Shown here in pieces: positions 35,408 through 44,760 of a stretch of 56,996 nucleotides of DNA (position 1 is the stretch's first letter; each line of letters begins with the position of its first letter). The position numbers and the translations under genes were made by a program. The stretch covers positions 1 through 56,996 of the forward strand of contig JAJDDT010000019.1 in NCBI GenBank assembly GCA_029260165.1, given 5' to 3'. The notes under the pieces are model-generated. The model searched no databases, was not told the origin of the DNA, and was given only the letters and a program-made list of their open reading frames with translations. This stretch comes from Phycisphaerae bacterium. Its GTDB lineage: Bacteria; Planctomycetota; Phycisphaerae; UBA1845.

Positions 35408-37684
35408 ATGAGCGACAACACGTCCGGTTCGGTGGCGATGATCGGTTCCTATGTTCCGCGCAAATGCGGGATTGCGACGTTTACGTTCGACCTGTCATGC
35501 GGGCTGGCGGAATCGGTGTACAATCGACCGCTTGCGGGCGGCGGGCCGATCGGCGTGGTTGCGCTGAATGATCTCGACGAGAAGTATGACTACGCCGGCG
35601 AGGTTGTTTTCGAGCTTCGGGATCATGCAAAGGAAGCCTATCGTGAGGCGGCGGACTTTCTGAATCAAAGCAAGTTTGAGGTCGTCTGCGTTCAGCATGA
35701 ATACGGGATCTATGGTGGAGACTGTGGCGACTATTTGTTGGCGTTGACGGATCGACTGACCAAGCCGGTGGTGACGACGCTGCACACGGTGTTGGCTGAC
35801 CCGAATCCCTCGCAAAAGCGCGTGCTCAAAGCGCTTGCGGATCGGAGCAGTGCGCTGGTGGTGATGGCTCACCGGGCCTATCGCATGCTCGAGGATGTTT
35901 ACGGCGTGCCACCGTCGAAGACGCACCTCGTTCATCATGGTGTTCCCGACGTCCCATTCGGCGACACCGAGCCGTTCAAGGGGCGATTCGAAGTCGCGGG
36001 CAGGCCGACGATTCTGACGTTCGGTCTGCTGAGTCCGGGCAAGGGTATCGAAATGATGCTCGACGCGCTGGCGAAGGTGAAACCGGATTTTCCGAACATC
36101 GCCTACATTGTTCTTGGCGCGACACATCCGGGGGTTCGGCGGGAATCCGGGGAGGCCTATCGTATTTCGCTGGAGCAGCGTGCGATCAGACTGGGTATCG
36201 CGGAGAACGTCATCTTTCACAATCGCTATGTGTCGCTGGATGACCTGTGCGAGTATCTGCGGGCGGCGGATTTGTACGTCACGCCCTATCGCAATCGAGA
36301 TCAGATCGTGTCGGGGACACTAGCCTACGCGCTGGCGACGGGGCGGGCGATTATTTCGACGCCTTATTGGTACGCCGAGGAATTGCTGGACAACGGGCGC
36401 GGCCGACTGGTCGGTTTTGAGGATGTGGACGCGTTGGCCAATCAGGTTCGCGAACTGTTGCGTGATGACAACGCTCGGTTGAAGGTTCGCAAGGCTGCGT
36501 ATGAATTCGGTCGCCGGATGACGTGGTCATCGGTGGCAAACCAATACCGCAACCTGTTCGACAAAGCCAGGGAAGACAGGAAAACGCTGTCGGCCGACGC
36601 GATGACTGCTCCAACGAAGATGCGGTTGTCACTACCGGAGGTTCGGATTGATCATCTCTATCGCATGACGGATGACACGGGATTGCTGCAACACGCTATT
36701 CACGGGACGCCCAACCGTCACCATGGTTACTCGATCGACGACCAGACACGCGGAATGATTGTGTCAGCCATGTACCATCGCCTGTTCAGGGACAGGAACG
36801 TCCTGGGGCCTTTCCACACCTATCTTTCGTATGTGCATTATGCGAAGCGTGAAGATGGGTTCTTCCGGAATTTCATGTCGTTTGATCGGCGGTGGCTTGA
36901 GGACGAAGGTGACAACAGTGATGCGCAGGGGCGGGTAATGTGGGCAACGGGCTATTCTGTGACGCATCCACCTGATCGGCAGTCGCGGATGCTGTGTCGC
37001 AAGCTGTTCCTGGGCTGCGTTCCGCTGTTCGACGACATCCATCATGTTCGATCGTTGTCGTTTGCGATTCTTGGTTGCCATTACTTCCTTCGTCATGAAT
37101 CGGATACGACGCAGGTCGAACGGTTGATGCGCCTGGCTGCTGATCGAATCATGCAACAGTATACGGAACACGAGGGGGACAATTGGCCCTGGTACGAAGA
37201 CGTTGTCACCTACGCAAACGCGCGCGTTCCGCAGTCGCTGGTTCTTGCGGGATTGCAGTTCGGCGATACCGACATGATCGCACGCGGGGTTCGGATGCTG
37301 GATTGGCTGCTGGAAGTGCAGACCGGCAGGGAAGGGTATCTGTCCCTGATCGGGAATCGTGGGTGGCTTTCGCGTGGCAGCGACCGGGCGGAGTATGATC
37401 AGCAGGCGATCGAGGTGGCTGCCCTGGTCGGTGCCTGTAAGGCGGCATATCGCGCGACGGGAAATGTGCGTTACCTGAACGAAATGCGACGGTGTTTTGA
37501 CTGGTATCTGGGTGCCAATGATCAACATGTGCAGGTGATCGATTTTGCGACGCACGGGTGTCACGACGGATTGACCCCCGACGGTGTCAATCTGAATCAG
37601 GGGGCAGAGTCGCTGTTGGCCTGGCTGTTGTCGCTGCTGACCATGCACGAAATGCAAACGGGTGAACCCATCACGGCTGGTTGA
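35408..37684 (+). CDS. Family GT4 glycosyltransferase with helical C-terminal domain
   Basis: A 758-residue protein with AAGGGAG upstream. Residues 1-390 are a GT-B transferase: N-terminal strand VAMIGSYVPRKCGIATFTFD (conserved among GT4), acceptor-side VCVQHEYGIYGGDCG and TLHTVLADP, and the donor-side LTFGLLSPGKGIEMMLDAL with VTPYRNRDQIVSGTLAYALA (the E/D-rich donor site around the RDQIVSG loop). Residues about 400-750 form an alpha-helical toroid-like domain (HHGYSIDDQTRGMIVSAMY, GRVMWATGYSVTHPPDR, ENEG-like blocks). Such two-domain proteins are found in capsule or mannan synthesis in many bacteria. It transfers a nucleotide-sugar-derived residue; the acceptor is unknown. It stands alone. 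Confidence 0.85.
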   Translation: MSDNTSGSVAMIGSYVPRKCGIATFTFDLSCGLAESVYNRPLAGGGPIGVVALNDLDEKYDYAGEVVFELRDHAKEAYREAADFLNQSKFEVVCVQHEYGIYGGDCGDYLLALTDRLTKPVVTTLHTVLADPNPSQKRVLKALADRSSALVVMAHRAYRMLEDVYGVPPSKTHLVHHGVPDVPFGDTEPFKGRFEVAGRPTILTFGLLSPGKGIEMMLDALAKVKPDFPNIAYIVLGATHPGVRRESGEAYRISLEQRAIRLGIAENVIFHNRYVSLDDLCEYLRAADLYVTPYRNRDQIVSGTLAYALATGRAIISTPYWYAEELLDNGRGRLVGFEDVDALANQVRELLRDDNARLKVRKAAYEFGRRMTWSSVANQYRNLFDKAREDRKTLSADAMTAPTKMRLSLPEVRIDHLYRMTDDTGLLQHAIHGTPNRHHGYSIDDQTRGMIVSAMYHRLFRDRNVLGPFHTYLSYVHYAKREDGFFRNFMSFDRRWLEDEGDNSDAQGRVMWATGYSVTHPPDRQSRMLCRKLFLGCVPLFDDIHHVRSLSFAILGCHYFLRHESDTTQVERLMRLAADRIMQQYTEHEGDNWPWYEDVVTYANARVPQSLVLAGLQFGDTDMIARGVRMLDWLLEVQTGREGYLSLIGNRGWLSRGSDRAEYDQQAIEVAALVGACKAAYRATGNVRYLNEMRRCFDWYLGANDQHVQVIDFATHGCHDGLTPDGVNLNQGAESLLAWLLSLLTMHEMQTGEPITAG

Positions 37685-38101
37685 TGGTGATTGAGGATGT
37701 CCCTGCCGCGGTATGTTGGCCATTGTCGGATGGACCAACGAGGGAGCTGGGGAGCTGCCGTGACGTGCCGTGCTAATAGATCGTAACTGCTTATGGGACA
37801 GGAAACTAAAGCAATACGGAGCTGGGTCTTGCGGTGGGGGCGTTTGACCCGGGTTGTCGGTTTTTTCATTCGCGGATATGTTGCGGGTTCTGCTGGAGGG
37901 TGTCGTTGGGGAGTCCCGGCGGCGATTTTGGCGGGCCGCTTCTATTGGGACGGCATCCGTTCCTGAGCGTGATTGGCCTGTGATCGTTTCCGCGTGTGAA
38001 TGCGGGCGGTGATGGCTGATATCCTCTTTTTTCGGCGGCGAAAATGGTCCGTTTGGCGTGGATTCCCGATTTTGGGGGTCTTCCGGGAGGAGTGACCGCA
38101 C
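37685..38101. other. Intergenic region before the pyruvate dehydrogenase genes
   Basis: 417 bases between the GT4 gene and pdhA. A 57-codon frame at 37793-37966 has no ribosome binding site and was not accepted. GGAGGAG at the right end is the pdhA ribosome binding site. I see no RNA gene, repeat or clear promoter. Confidence 0.45.
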
Positions 38102-39199
38102 ATGCCTCGCAGGAATATCAAAATTGAGACCAGGGTCGAGTATTTGTCGATTCTCGATGACAGGGGAAGGGTCGATACGGCGTTGGAGCCGAAGCTGGAC
38201 GGTGATCTCCTGCTGTACATGTATCGGATGATGCTGTTGACGCGTCGTCTGGACGAACGGTTGTTGAATTTGCAGCGTCAGGGTCGGATTGGGACGTACG
38301 CACCGATTCGCGGGCAGGAGGCGGTTCAGATCGGGTCGGTGGTTGGGCTTCGCAAGAGTGACTGGACGGTTCAGGCGTTTCGCGAGCCTGGGGTTAGTTT
38401 GCATCGTGGTTGGTCGATCAACAGGATTATCAAATTCTGGGGTGGTTATGAGGAGGGGTGTGCGGTGCCTGAGGGTGTGAATGACACGCCGATTGCGGTG
38501 CCGGTGGCGTCTCAACTACCTCATATTACGGGCATCGCGTGGGGGATGAAGATCAGGAAAAAGGATGATGTCGTCGTTGGGTTTGTGGGTGATGGCGGGA
38601 CGTCGGAGGGCGATTTTCACGAGGCATTGACGTTTGCGGGGGTGTTCAAGGTGCCTGCGGTGTTTGTGATTACGAACAATCAGTGGGCGATATCGATTCC
38701 GCGTCACAAGCAGACCGCGTCGAAGACGCTGGCCCAAAAGGCGGTTGGTTATGGGTTTGACGGGATTCAGGTGGATGGGAACGACGTTTTGGCGGTTTAT
38801 GTGGCGGTTCAGGAGGCGGTTGACCGTGCTCGTGCGGGGAAGGGTCCGACGTTGATCGAGGCGGTGACCTATCGGTTGGCGATGCACACGACGGCGGATG
38901 ATCCGAAGAAATATCGATCGGACGAGGAAGTGAAAAAGTGGGAGAAGCGTGATCCGGTTCCGCGGTTTGAAAAATATCTGCGGGACAAGGGCGTGCTGGA
39001 TGACAAAACGGTTGCGGAGCTTGAGGAGGACATCGCGGAGCGGATCAGGAAGGGTGTGGCTGAACATGAAGCGACGCTGGATGTGAATCCGGTCGAGTGT
39101 TTTGATTATCTGTACAACGAGGTTCCGGCGGAGTTGGAGGATCAGCGGGCGGAGTTTGCGGCTGCCTTGGAGCGAGAGGGTGTCGGGACGGGGGACTGA
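38102..39199 (+). CDS. pdhA: Pyruvate dehydrogenase E1 component, alpha subunit
   Basis: A 365-residue thiamin-diphosphate enzyme subunit. The ATG is preceded by GGAGGAG at 9 bases. The N-terminal helix (LLLYMYRMMLLTRRLDERLL) and GRIGTYAPIRGQEAVQIGS match E1-alpha. The ThDP motif spans GFVGDGGTSEGDFHEALTFA to VFVITNNQWAIS (GDG...NN). The phosphorylation-loop-type region (HTTADDPKKYRSDEE) follows. With the E1-beta subunit it decarboxylates pyruvate and transfers the acetyl unit to the E2 lipoyl group. The gap to pdhB is 207 bp and contains palindromic repeats, which is unusual for subunits needed in equal amounts. Confidence 0.95.
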   Translation: MPRRNIKIETRVEYLSILDDRGRVDTALEPKLDGDLLLYMYRMMLLTRRLDERLLNLQRQGRIGTYAPIRGQEAVQIGSVVGLRKSDWTVQAFREPGVSLHRGWSINRIIKFWGGYEEGCAVPEGVNDTPIAVPVASQLPHITGIAWGMKIRKKDDVVVGFVGDGGTSEGDFHEALTFAGVFKVPAVFVITNNQWAISIPRHKQTASKTLAQKAVGYGFDGIQVDGNDVLAVYVAVQEAVDRARAGKGPTLIEAVTYRLAMHTTADDPKKYRSDEEVKKWEKRDPVPRFEKYLRDKGVLDDKTVAELEEDIAERIRKGVAEHEATLDVNPVECFDYLYNEVPAELEDQRAEFAAALEREGVGTGD

Positions 39200-39279
39200 C
39201 GTGGTTGGCCGTGATGTTGAGTTGGAAGGTTTTGCATAGGACGACGTGTTTGGAGGCAGGGGGGATTGGTTGGTTTTCC

Positions 39280-39306
39280 CGCCACCCACAAGGGGTGACG
39301 CTACAT
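39280..39306 (-). repeat. REP-like palindromic repeat, copy B
   Basis: In reverse orientation to copy A: on the minus strand TGTAGCGTCACCCC, then TTGTGGGTGGCG. The arm change A-T to G-T pairing is tolerated. It lies in the pdhA-pdhB gap. Confidence 0.7.
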
Positions 39307-39320
39307 TGTTTCCGTCTCGC

Positions 39321-39337
39321 ATGTGGGGTGGCGCTAC
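39321..39337 (-). repeat. Half-copy of the REP-like repeat (C)
   Basis: On the minus strand GTAGCGCCACCCC, then ACAT, matching the left half of copies A and E, 15 bases after copy B, in the same orientation. A third fragment (GGGTGACGAG, 39367-39376) resembles the right half of copy A. Confidence 0.45.
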
Positions 39338-39406
39338 GGCGGAGATCACCGGTCCACGAGTTGTCAGGGTGACGAGTCGCGACTACGAGAAGTAAGAGGA
39401 ATTGCG

Positions 39407-40387
39407 ATGGCACAAATGAACATGGTCAAGGCGATCAACCTGGCTCTTCGCGAGGCGATGACCGAGGACGACGGCGTTATTCTGCTGGGCGAGGACATCG
39501 GTCAGGATGAGGGCGTTTTTCGTGTGACCGAGGGATTGATGAAGGAGTTTGGTGAGGAACGGGTGATTGACACCCCGCTTGCCGAAGGGGCGATTGTGGG
39601 TTGTGCGGTGGGGATGGCGTTGTATGGGTTGAAGCCTGTCTGCGAGATGCAGTTTTCGGGGTTCGCGTATCAGGCGTATCATCAGATTGAAGGTCATATG
39701 TCGCGGTATCGGAACCGCACGCGTGGGCGGTACAACATGGGGATGGTGATTCGGATGCCTTATGGTGGGGGTATACGGGCGATCGAGCATCATAGCGAGT
39801 CGCGTGAGGCGTTGTATGCGCACAATCCCGGGTTGAAGATGGTGATTCCGTCGGGTCCGCGGAATGCGCGGGCGTTGTTGATCGCGTCGATTCGGTCGTT
39901 GGATCCGGTGATTTTTTTCGAGCCCAAGGGGATCTATCGGGCGTTTCGGGAAGAGGTGCCTGACGAGGTCGAGACAATGCCGATTGGTCGTGCGGTGGTT
40001 GCACGCGAGGGGAGTGACATCACGCTGATCAGTTATGGTGCGATGCTGCGTCCGACGATGGAAGCGGCGGAGGATTTGTCGGAAGAGGAAGGTGTGTCGG
40101 CGGAGGTGGTGGATCTGCTGACGGTGTCTCCGATGGATACGGAGACGATTGCCGGTTCGGTGGCCAAGACGGGTCGGGCGGTGGTGATTCATGAGGGGCC
40201 GAGGACGTGTGGGGTGGGGGCAGAAGTGACAGCGCGGTTGATTGAGAAGTCGTTTTTCCACCTTGAGGCTCCGATTCGACGGATAACCGGATACGACGTA
40301 CACTTTCCGTACTTCGCGAGTGAGCAGGCGTTTTTGCCGAACGCGGAGCGGATCAGGCATGCTGCCCGTGAGACGTTGGCGGTCTAA
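39407..40387 (+). CDS. pdhB: Pyruvate dehydrogenase E1 component, beta subunit
   Basis: A 326-residue subunit. The ATG at 39407 follows GAGGA at 6 bases. Blocks typical of E1-beta are INLALREAMTEDDGVILLGE, RVIDTPLAEGAIVGCAVGMA, CEMQFSGFAYQAYHQI, PYGGGIRAIEHHSES and DPVIFFEPKGIYR, with C-terminal VSPMDTETIAGSVAKTGRAV and HEGPRTCGVGAEV. It forms the E1 heterotetramer with the protein at 38102-39199. The E2 gene follows after 76 bp. Confidence 0.95.
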   Translation: MAQMNMVKAINLALREAMTEDDGVILLGEDIGQDEGVFRVTEGLMKEFGEERVIDTPLAEGAIVGCAVGMALYGLKPVCEMQFSGFAYQAYHQIEGHMSRYRNRTRGRYNMGMVIRMPYGGGIRAIEHHSESREALYAHNPGLKMVIPSGPRNARALLIASIRSLDPVIFFEPKGIYRAFREEVPDEVETMPIGRAVVAREGSDITLISYGAMLRPTMEAAEDLSEEEGVSAEVVDLLTVSPMDTETIAGSVAKTGRAVVIHEGPRTCGVGAEVTARLIEKSFFHLEAPIRRITGYDVHFPYFASEQAFLPNAERIRHAARETLAV

Positions 40388-40463
40388 CGGGATCGAATCG
40401 GGCGAATCGGGATTGAAATGATGGTCGGTGGACAGGTTGGCGCGTTTTGGCGGAGACGCAGTG

Positions 40464-41822
40464 ATGGCAGTTGATTTTAAGCTTCCGGACCTTGGCGAGG
40501 GCATCACTGAGGCGCAGATTGTGCGTGTGATGGTCAACGAAGGTGATCCGGTTTCGGAAGATCAGAGTTTGTTCGAGGTTGAGACGGACAAGGCGGCGGT
40601 GGAGATTCCGTCGCCACATGCCGGGGTCGCGATCAAGGTTCATGTAACGAGTGGCCAGACGGTCAACGTGGGCGATGTGATGATTTCGTTTGAGGGCAAC
40701 GGGGCTGCCGCTGCACCTGAGAAATCTGCACCTGAGAAAAATAAGGGAGCGGATTCACCGACAGGGTTAAGAGCAGAACAAAAGACACCCGCTGATGATC
40801 CGACGCCGTTGGCTGTCTTAACACGCGGTGGATCAGCCGCGAAGCGAACAACCGCCCCGGCTGCCCCGGCTGTTCGCAAACTGGCCCGCGAGAAGGGCGT
40901 GGATATTGACGCGATCGCGGGCAGTGGTCCCGGCGGTCGTGTGGTCAGGGCGGATGTGGAGACGGCGTCGCGCGGTGGTGGTGCGGCAGTGTCGGGGCAT
41001 TCGTCATCGCCGGCACCATCCGGTGGTGTGTCGGCTCCCAGTGGGGCGGTTGCTCCGGCAGCGGTTTCCCAGCCACCTTTTGCTCCACCCGCAGCGGCGG
41101 GACCCCCACCCGGACAGGTGGATCAGGACAAGTGGGGAACGATTCGTCGGTCGCCGTTGTCCCAGATTCGCAAGACGATTGCGAATCACATGACGCGATC
41201 GGCGTTTACGGCGGTGCATGTAACGCACATCGACGAGGTGGATGTAACTGAGTTGGAGCGCTTGCGCAAGCAGTATCGCCGGGAGACGGGGCAACGTGTG
41301 ACGGCGATGGCGTTCGTCATGCGCGCGTTGTGCAACGCGTTGAAAAATCATTTTGTGTTCAACGCGTCCATCGACATGGAAACCGAGGAGATTGTCTACA
41401 AGGACTATATCAATATCGGTATCGCAGTGGATACGTCTCGTGGGTTGGTCGTGCCCAACGTTCGCAATGCAGATCAATACAGCGTTGGCGGGTTGGGGTA
41501 TCAATTGTCGCTGATCGCCGAGAAGGCGCGGAATGTGAATTTTGCGGTTGATGATCTTCGTGGCGGGACGTTTACGATCACCAATGTTGGTGCGTTGGGT
41601 GGGATGTTCAGCACGCCGATCATCAATTATCCGGAGGTGGCTATTCTCGGTTTGGGGCAGTCCAAAGAGAAGCCTGTCGTGCGTGATGGCGAGATCGTGG
41701 TGCGGACGATGATGCCGTTCAGTTTGGCGTTTGATCATCGGATTGCGGATGGTGCACAGGCGGCGCGGTTCTGTGCGGAGTTGATGGGTTATCTACAATA
41801 TCCGTTGACCTTGTTGATCTAG
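40464..41822 (+). CDS. pdhC: Dihydrolipoamide acetyltransferase (E2)
   Basis: A 452-residue protein. The ATG at 40464 has GGAG at 8 bases. One lipoyl domain spans residues 1-80, with the lipoylated K43 in VETDKAAVE. An Ala/Pro-rich linker follows. The peripheral subunit-binding domain is at about 132-168 (VRKLAREKGVDIDAIAGSGP). A second flexible Pro/Ala linker leads to the catalytic trimer-forming domain (about 225-452), with IRKTIANHMTRSAFTAVHVT and the active-site H425 in FDHRIADG. It takes acetyl from E1 and gives it to CoA. Only one lipoyl domain is present. It could also serve a branched-chain or other 2-oxo acid complex. Confidence 0.94.
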   Translation: MAVDFKLPDLGEGITEAQIVRVMVNEGDPVSEDQSLFEVETDKAAVEIPSPHAGVAIKVHVTSGQTVNVGDVMISFEGNGAAAAPEKSAPEKNKGADSPTGLRAEQKTPADDPTPLAVLTRGGSAAKRTTAPAAPAVRKLAREKGVDIDAIAGSGPGGRVVRADVETASRGGGAAVSGHSSSPAPSGGVSAPSGAVAPAAVSQPPFAPPAAAGPPPGQVDQDKWGTIRRSPLSQIRKTIANHMTRSAFTAVHVTHIDEVDVTELERLRKQYRRETGQRVTAMAFVMRALCNALKNHFVFNASIDMETEEIVYKDYINIGIAVDTSRGLVVPNVRNADQYSVGGLGYQLSLIAEKARNVNFAVDDLRGGTFTITNVGALGGMFSTPIINYPEVAILGLGQSKEKPVVRDGEIVVRTMMPFSLAFDHRIADGAQAARFCAELMGYLQYPLTLLI

Positions 41823-41850
41823 TTTTTCCAGTCGAAGGGCGAACAATCAG

Positions 41851-43242
41851 ATGGTGGTAGGCGAGTTTACGCAGGAGGCGGACCTGCTGGTAATCGGTGG
41901 TGGTCCGGGCGGGTATTCCGCGGCTTTTCGGGCGGCGCGAGCTGGTATTGCGACGACGATTGTCGAGGAGCGAGGTCTCCTGGGGGGTGTTTGTCTGCAT
42001 TGCGGGTGCATTCCATCCAAGACGCTGTTGCATGTGGCTGAGTTGTTGCACCTGGCGGACCATGGAAGAAATTTCGGGATCACGTTTGGCAAGCCGAAAA
42101 TCGATCTGGACGGTGTTCGCGGGTGGGAGAACAAGGTTGTTGACAAGCTGTCGCGCGGGTTGGGGTCTGTTGCGAAAAAGTTGTCGATCGAGGTGATCAA
42201 GGGTCGCGCGACGTTTGAGGATTCAAAAACGGTTGCGATTTCCGGGGGCGAGGTGTCGCGGGTCAAATTTAGGAAAGCCATCGTCGCGACGGGATCGTCA
42301 CCGGTGTTTCTGAAAGGGATTCAGCTCGATCATCCGCGTGTGATGGATTCGACCGGCGCGTTGGCGTTGGAGGATGTTCCGAAGAAGCTGCTCGTGATCG
42401 GCGGCGGTATCATCGGTTTGGAACTGGGGCAGGTCTACGCGTCGCTCGGCAGTGAGGTGACTGTCGTTGAGATGTTGGACACGCTGATTCCCGGTTGCGA
42501 TGCGGACCTTGTCAAGCCGTTGGCCAAGCGTTGCGGGAAGATGTTCAAGGATATTTCGCTCGGGGCCAGGGTGGTGGGGATGAAGGAGAGCGGCAAGGGG
42601 ATCGCGGTGCAGTTCGAGGGCGACAAGGTACCGGCTGAGACGAAGTTTGATCGCGTATTGGTCTCGGTGGGGCGTCGACCGAATACGAACGGGTTGGGGC
42701 TTGAGAAAACAAAAGTCGAGGTCGATCGCGGGTTCATCAGGGCGGACGCGCAGTTTCGGACGGGCGACCCGAAGATTTTCGCGATTGGCGATGTGATCGG
42801 CAACCCCATGCTCGCGCACAAAGCCATCCACGAAGGACAGGTTTGTGCCGATGTAATCGCGGGCAAAGACGCCGTTTTCGACCGCCGGACGATTCCCTCC
42901 GTGGTGTTCACCGATCCTGAAATCGCCTGGTGCGGCCTGACCGAGGCTGATGCGAAGCGTGAGGGCAGAAACGTTTCCGTGAAGAAAATGCAATGGGTTG
43001 GTTCGGGACGGGCGGTGGCGATCGGGCGAACGGACGGGATGACGAAAATCATATTTGATGCTGAGACGGACCGCGTGCTGGGTGTGGGGATCACCGGTCC
43101 GCATGCCGGTGAGATGATCGCCGAGGGATGTCTCGCCATTGAAATGGGTGCGGTGGCGACGGACCTGGCTGAGACGATCCATCCGCATCCGACGCTGAGT
43201 GAGATGATCGGCGACATCGCGGGCGGGGTGTCCGCGCACTAG
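41851..43242 (+). CDS. lpdA: Dihydrolipoamide dehydrogenase (E3)
   Basis: A 463-residue FAD flavoprotein that reoxidises the lipoyl group of E2 with NAD+. The N-terminal FAD motif is LLVIGGGPGGYSAAFRAARA. The redox pair is C48 and C53 in VCLHCGCIPSK; the family usually has Asn-Val or similar between them, while here C51 adds a third Cys. The NAD-binding GxGxxG is LLVIGGGIIGLELGQVYASL. The second FAD block is FAIGDVIGNPMLAHKAIHEG, and the catalytic base is in IHPHPTLSE. It ends 54 bp before tilS. Confidence 0.95.
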   Translation: MVVGEFTQEADLLVIGGGPGGYSAAFRAARAGIATTIVEERGLLGGVCLHCGCIPSKTLLHVAELLHLADHGRNFGITFGKPKIDLDGVRGWENKVVDKLSRGLGSVAKKLSIEVIKGRATFEDSKTVAISGGEVSRVKFRKAIVATGSSPVFLKGIQLDHPRVMDSTGALALEDVPKKLLVIGGGIIGLELGQVYASLGSEVTVVEMLDTLIPGCDADLVKPLAKRCGKMFKDISLGARVVGMKESGKGIAVQFEGDKVPAETKFDRVLVSVGRRPNTNGLGLEKTKVEVDRGFIRADAQFRTGDPKIFAIGDVIGNPMLAHKAIHEGQVCADVIAGKDAVFDRRTIPSVVFTDPEIAWCGLTEADAKREGRNVSVKKMQWVGSGRAVAIGRTDGMTKIIFDAETDRVLGVGITGPHAGEMIAEGCLAIEMGAVATDLAETIHPHPTLSEMIGDIAGGVSAH

Positions 43243-43296
43243 CGATTTTGTGTTTTTGGGTTCTGCTGATCGGGGCGATTTTCATCGGAGAGTGAG

Positions 43297-44760
43297 ATGA
43301 CGCCTGGTTTTTCGATCCGGGCGCTGGCTGACGCGGTTGCAGAGGGCGATCTGTTCGACAGCGATGCGACGGTGGTCGTGGGTGTGTCGGGCGGACCGGA
43401 CTCGATGGCGTTGCTGCACGGTTTGTGTGCGCTGAATCACGAGCAAGGTTTCAGTCTTCAAATTCACGTCGCCCACGTCAACCACATGTTGCGCGGGTTC
43501 GAGGTGGAAAAGGACGTCGCGTTCGTTCAGGCGGCGGCGGACAGTCTGGGGCTGCCCTGCTCGGTGCATGCGTGCGACGTCGCGTCGATGGCCAAGCAGC
43601 GAGGCCAATCGGTCGAGGAGGCAGCACGCGAGGAGCGGTATCACTTTTTCGAACGCGTGTGTTTGCAGATCGGGTCGCAGCACGCAGCCGTCGGCCATCA
43701 CTCGGACGATCACGCCGAGACGATTCTTTTCCGGATTCTTCGCGGGACAGGGCTTCGCGGTTTGGGAGGCATTCCGGTTCACCGACCCATCAGCCCGATG
43801 AGCGATGTGCGAATTGTCCGTCCATTGTTGCGATTCTCGCGGGCACAGATTGTTGAATTTCTGTCAGATCGAGGCGTGCCTTATCGCGAGGATCGGACGA
43901 ATGCGTCGACCGAGCCAATGCGCAATCGGATACGTCATCTGATCCTGCCGCAACTCGAAGCGGAGGTGAACCCGCAGGTTCGCGACGCGTTGATCCGTTT
44001 GGGTGAGCAGGCGCGGTGGGTGGAGGAGTATCTGAATGAAACCGCGCAGCGAACGCTTGAGACGCTGATCATCAGTCGAACGGATCAGTCGTTGACGTTG
44101 AACGCTGCGTCGTTGGGGCGAAAGAGTCGTATTATTCAGACCGAGTTGGTGTGGCGGTCGGTGGCGGTGTTTGAAATTGGTCAGCAGGATTTGGCGTTCA
44201 CGCACATCAAGGCTGTGCTGGATTTGATTGCTGATCCTGCCAGTGGCAAGCAGTTGTCGCTGCCGGGCGGGATGACCGTGTCGAAGTTGTACGACCGATT
44301 GATTTTTTCGATGCCGACCGATCAGCCTCGCGAGTCGATCGCGCCGGACGTTGTGCTGCATGTGCCGGGGGTGACGCGATTGCCGGTTCGTGGGATGGAG
44401 ATTTCGTGCGAATGTCGAGACCTTGAGGCGGGTGAACTGGAAGCGTGGCGACGGGAGGAGCATCTGTTCGAGCAGATGATCGATCTTGAAAAGGTGCATT
44501 TACCGCTGATCGTTCGGGCGCGTCGTCCGGGGGATCGGTTTGGGCCTCTTGGCGCGCCGGGGTCGAAAAAACTGTCGGAATTCCTGATCGATGCGAAAGT
44601 CACGCCGGCGGAGCGGAAACGCGTGGCGGTTCTTTGCGATCAGTGGGGGCCGATTTGGATCGTTGGTCATCGAATCGATGAGCGGGTCAAGCTATCCAGG
44701 CCGTCAACGCGGGTGTTGTGCATCAAGGTCCAACCGCTTGATCATGGCGATGGGGGATGA
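43297..44760 (+). CDS. tilS: tRNA(Ile)-lysidine synthetase
   Basis: A 487-residue enzyme that converts C34 of tRNA-Ile(CAU) to lysidine so that it reads AUA. GGAG precedes the ATG. The PP-loop ATPase is VVVGVSGGPDSMALLHGL with the following VNHMLRG, then EEAAREERYHFFERVC and AVGHHSDDHAETILFRILRG. The C-terminal domain includes RARRPGDRFGPLGAPGSKKL. It is an essential enzyme in most bacteria. The following gene starts within its last codons (ATGA, 4 bp overlap). Confidence 0.95.
   Translation: MTPGFSIRALADAVAEGDLFDSDATVVVGVSGGPDSMALLHGLCALNHEQGFSLQIHVAHVNHMLRGFEVEKDVAFVQAAADSLGLPCSVHACDVASMAKQRGQSVEEAAREERYHFFERVCLQIGSQHAAVGHHSDDHAETILFRILRGTGLRGLGGIPVHRPISPMSDVRIVRPLLRFSRAQIVEFLSDRGVPYREDRTNASTEPMRNRIRHLILPQLEAEVNPQVRDALIRLGEQARWVEEYLNETAQRTLETLIISRTDQSLTLNAASLGRKSRIIQTELVWRSVAVFEIGQQDLAFTHIKAVLDLIADPASGKQLSLPGGMTVSKLYDRLIFSMPTDQPRESIAPDVVLHVPGVTRLPVRGMEISCECRDLEAGELEAWRREEHLFEQMIDLEKVHLPLIVRARRPGDRFGPLGAPGSKKLSEFLIDAKVTPAERKRVAVLCDQWGPIWIVGHRIDERVKLSRPSTRVLCIKVQPLDHGDGG

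Noticed and set aside
33259-35421. Open frame of 720 codons on the minus strand opposite the antiporter gene
   Set aside because: The plus-strand frame encodes a coherent 12-TM antiporter with CBS domains; the minus frame is Asp/Gly-rich low-complexity text lacking any motif.
37793-37966. 57-codon ORF with W and R rich product before pdhA
   Set aside because: No ribosome binding site before the ATG and a composition expected by chance in G-rich DNA.
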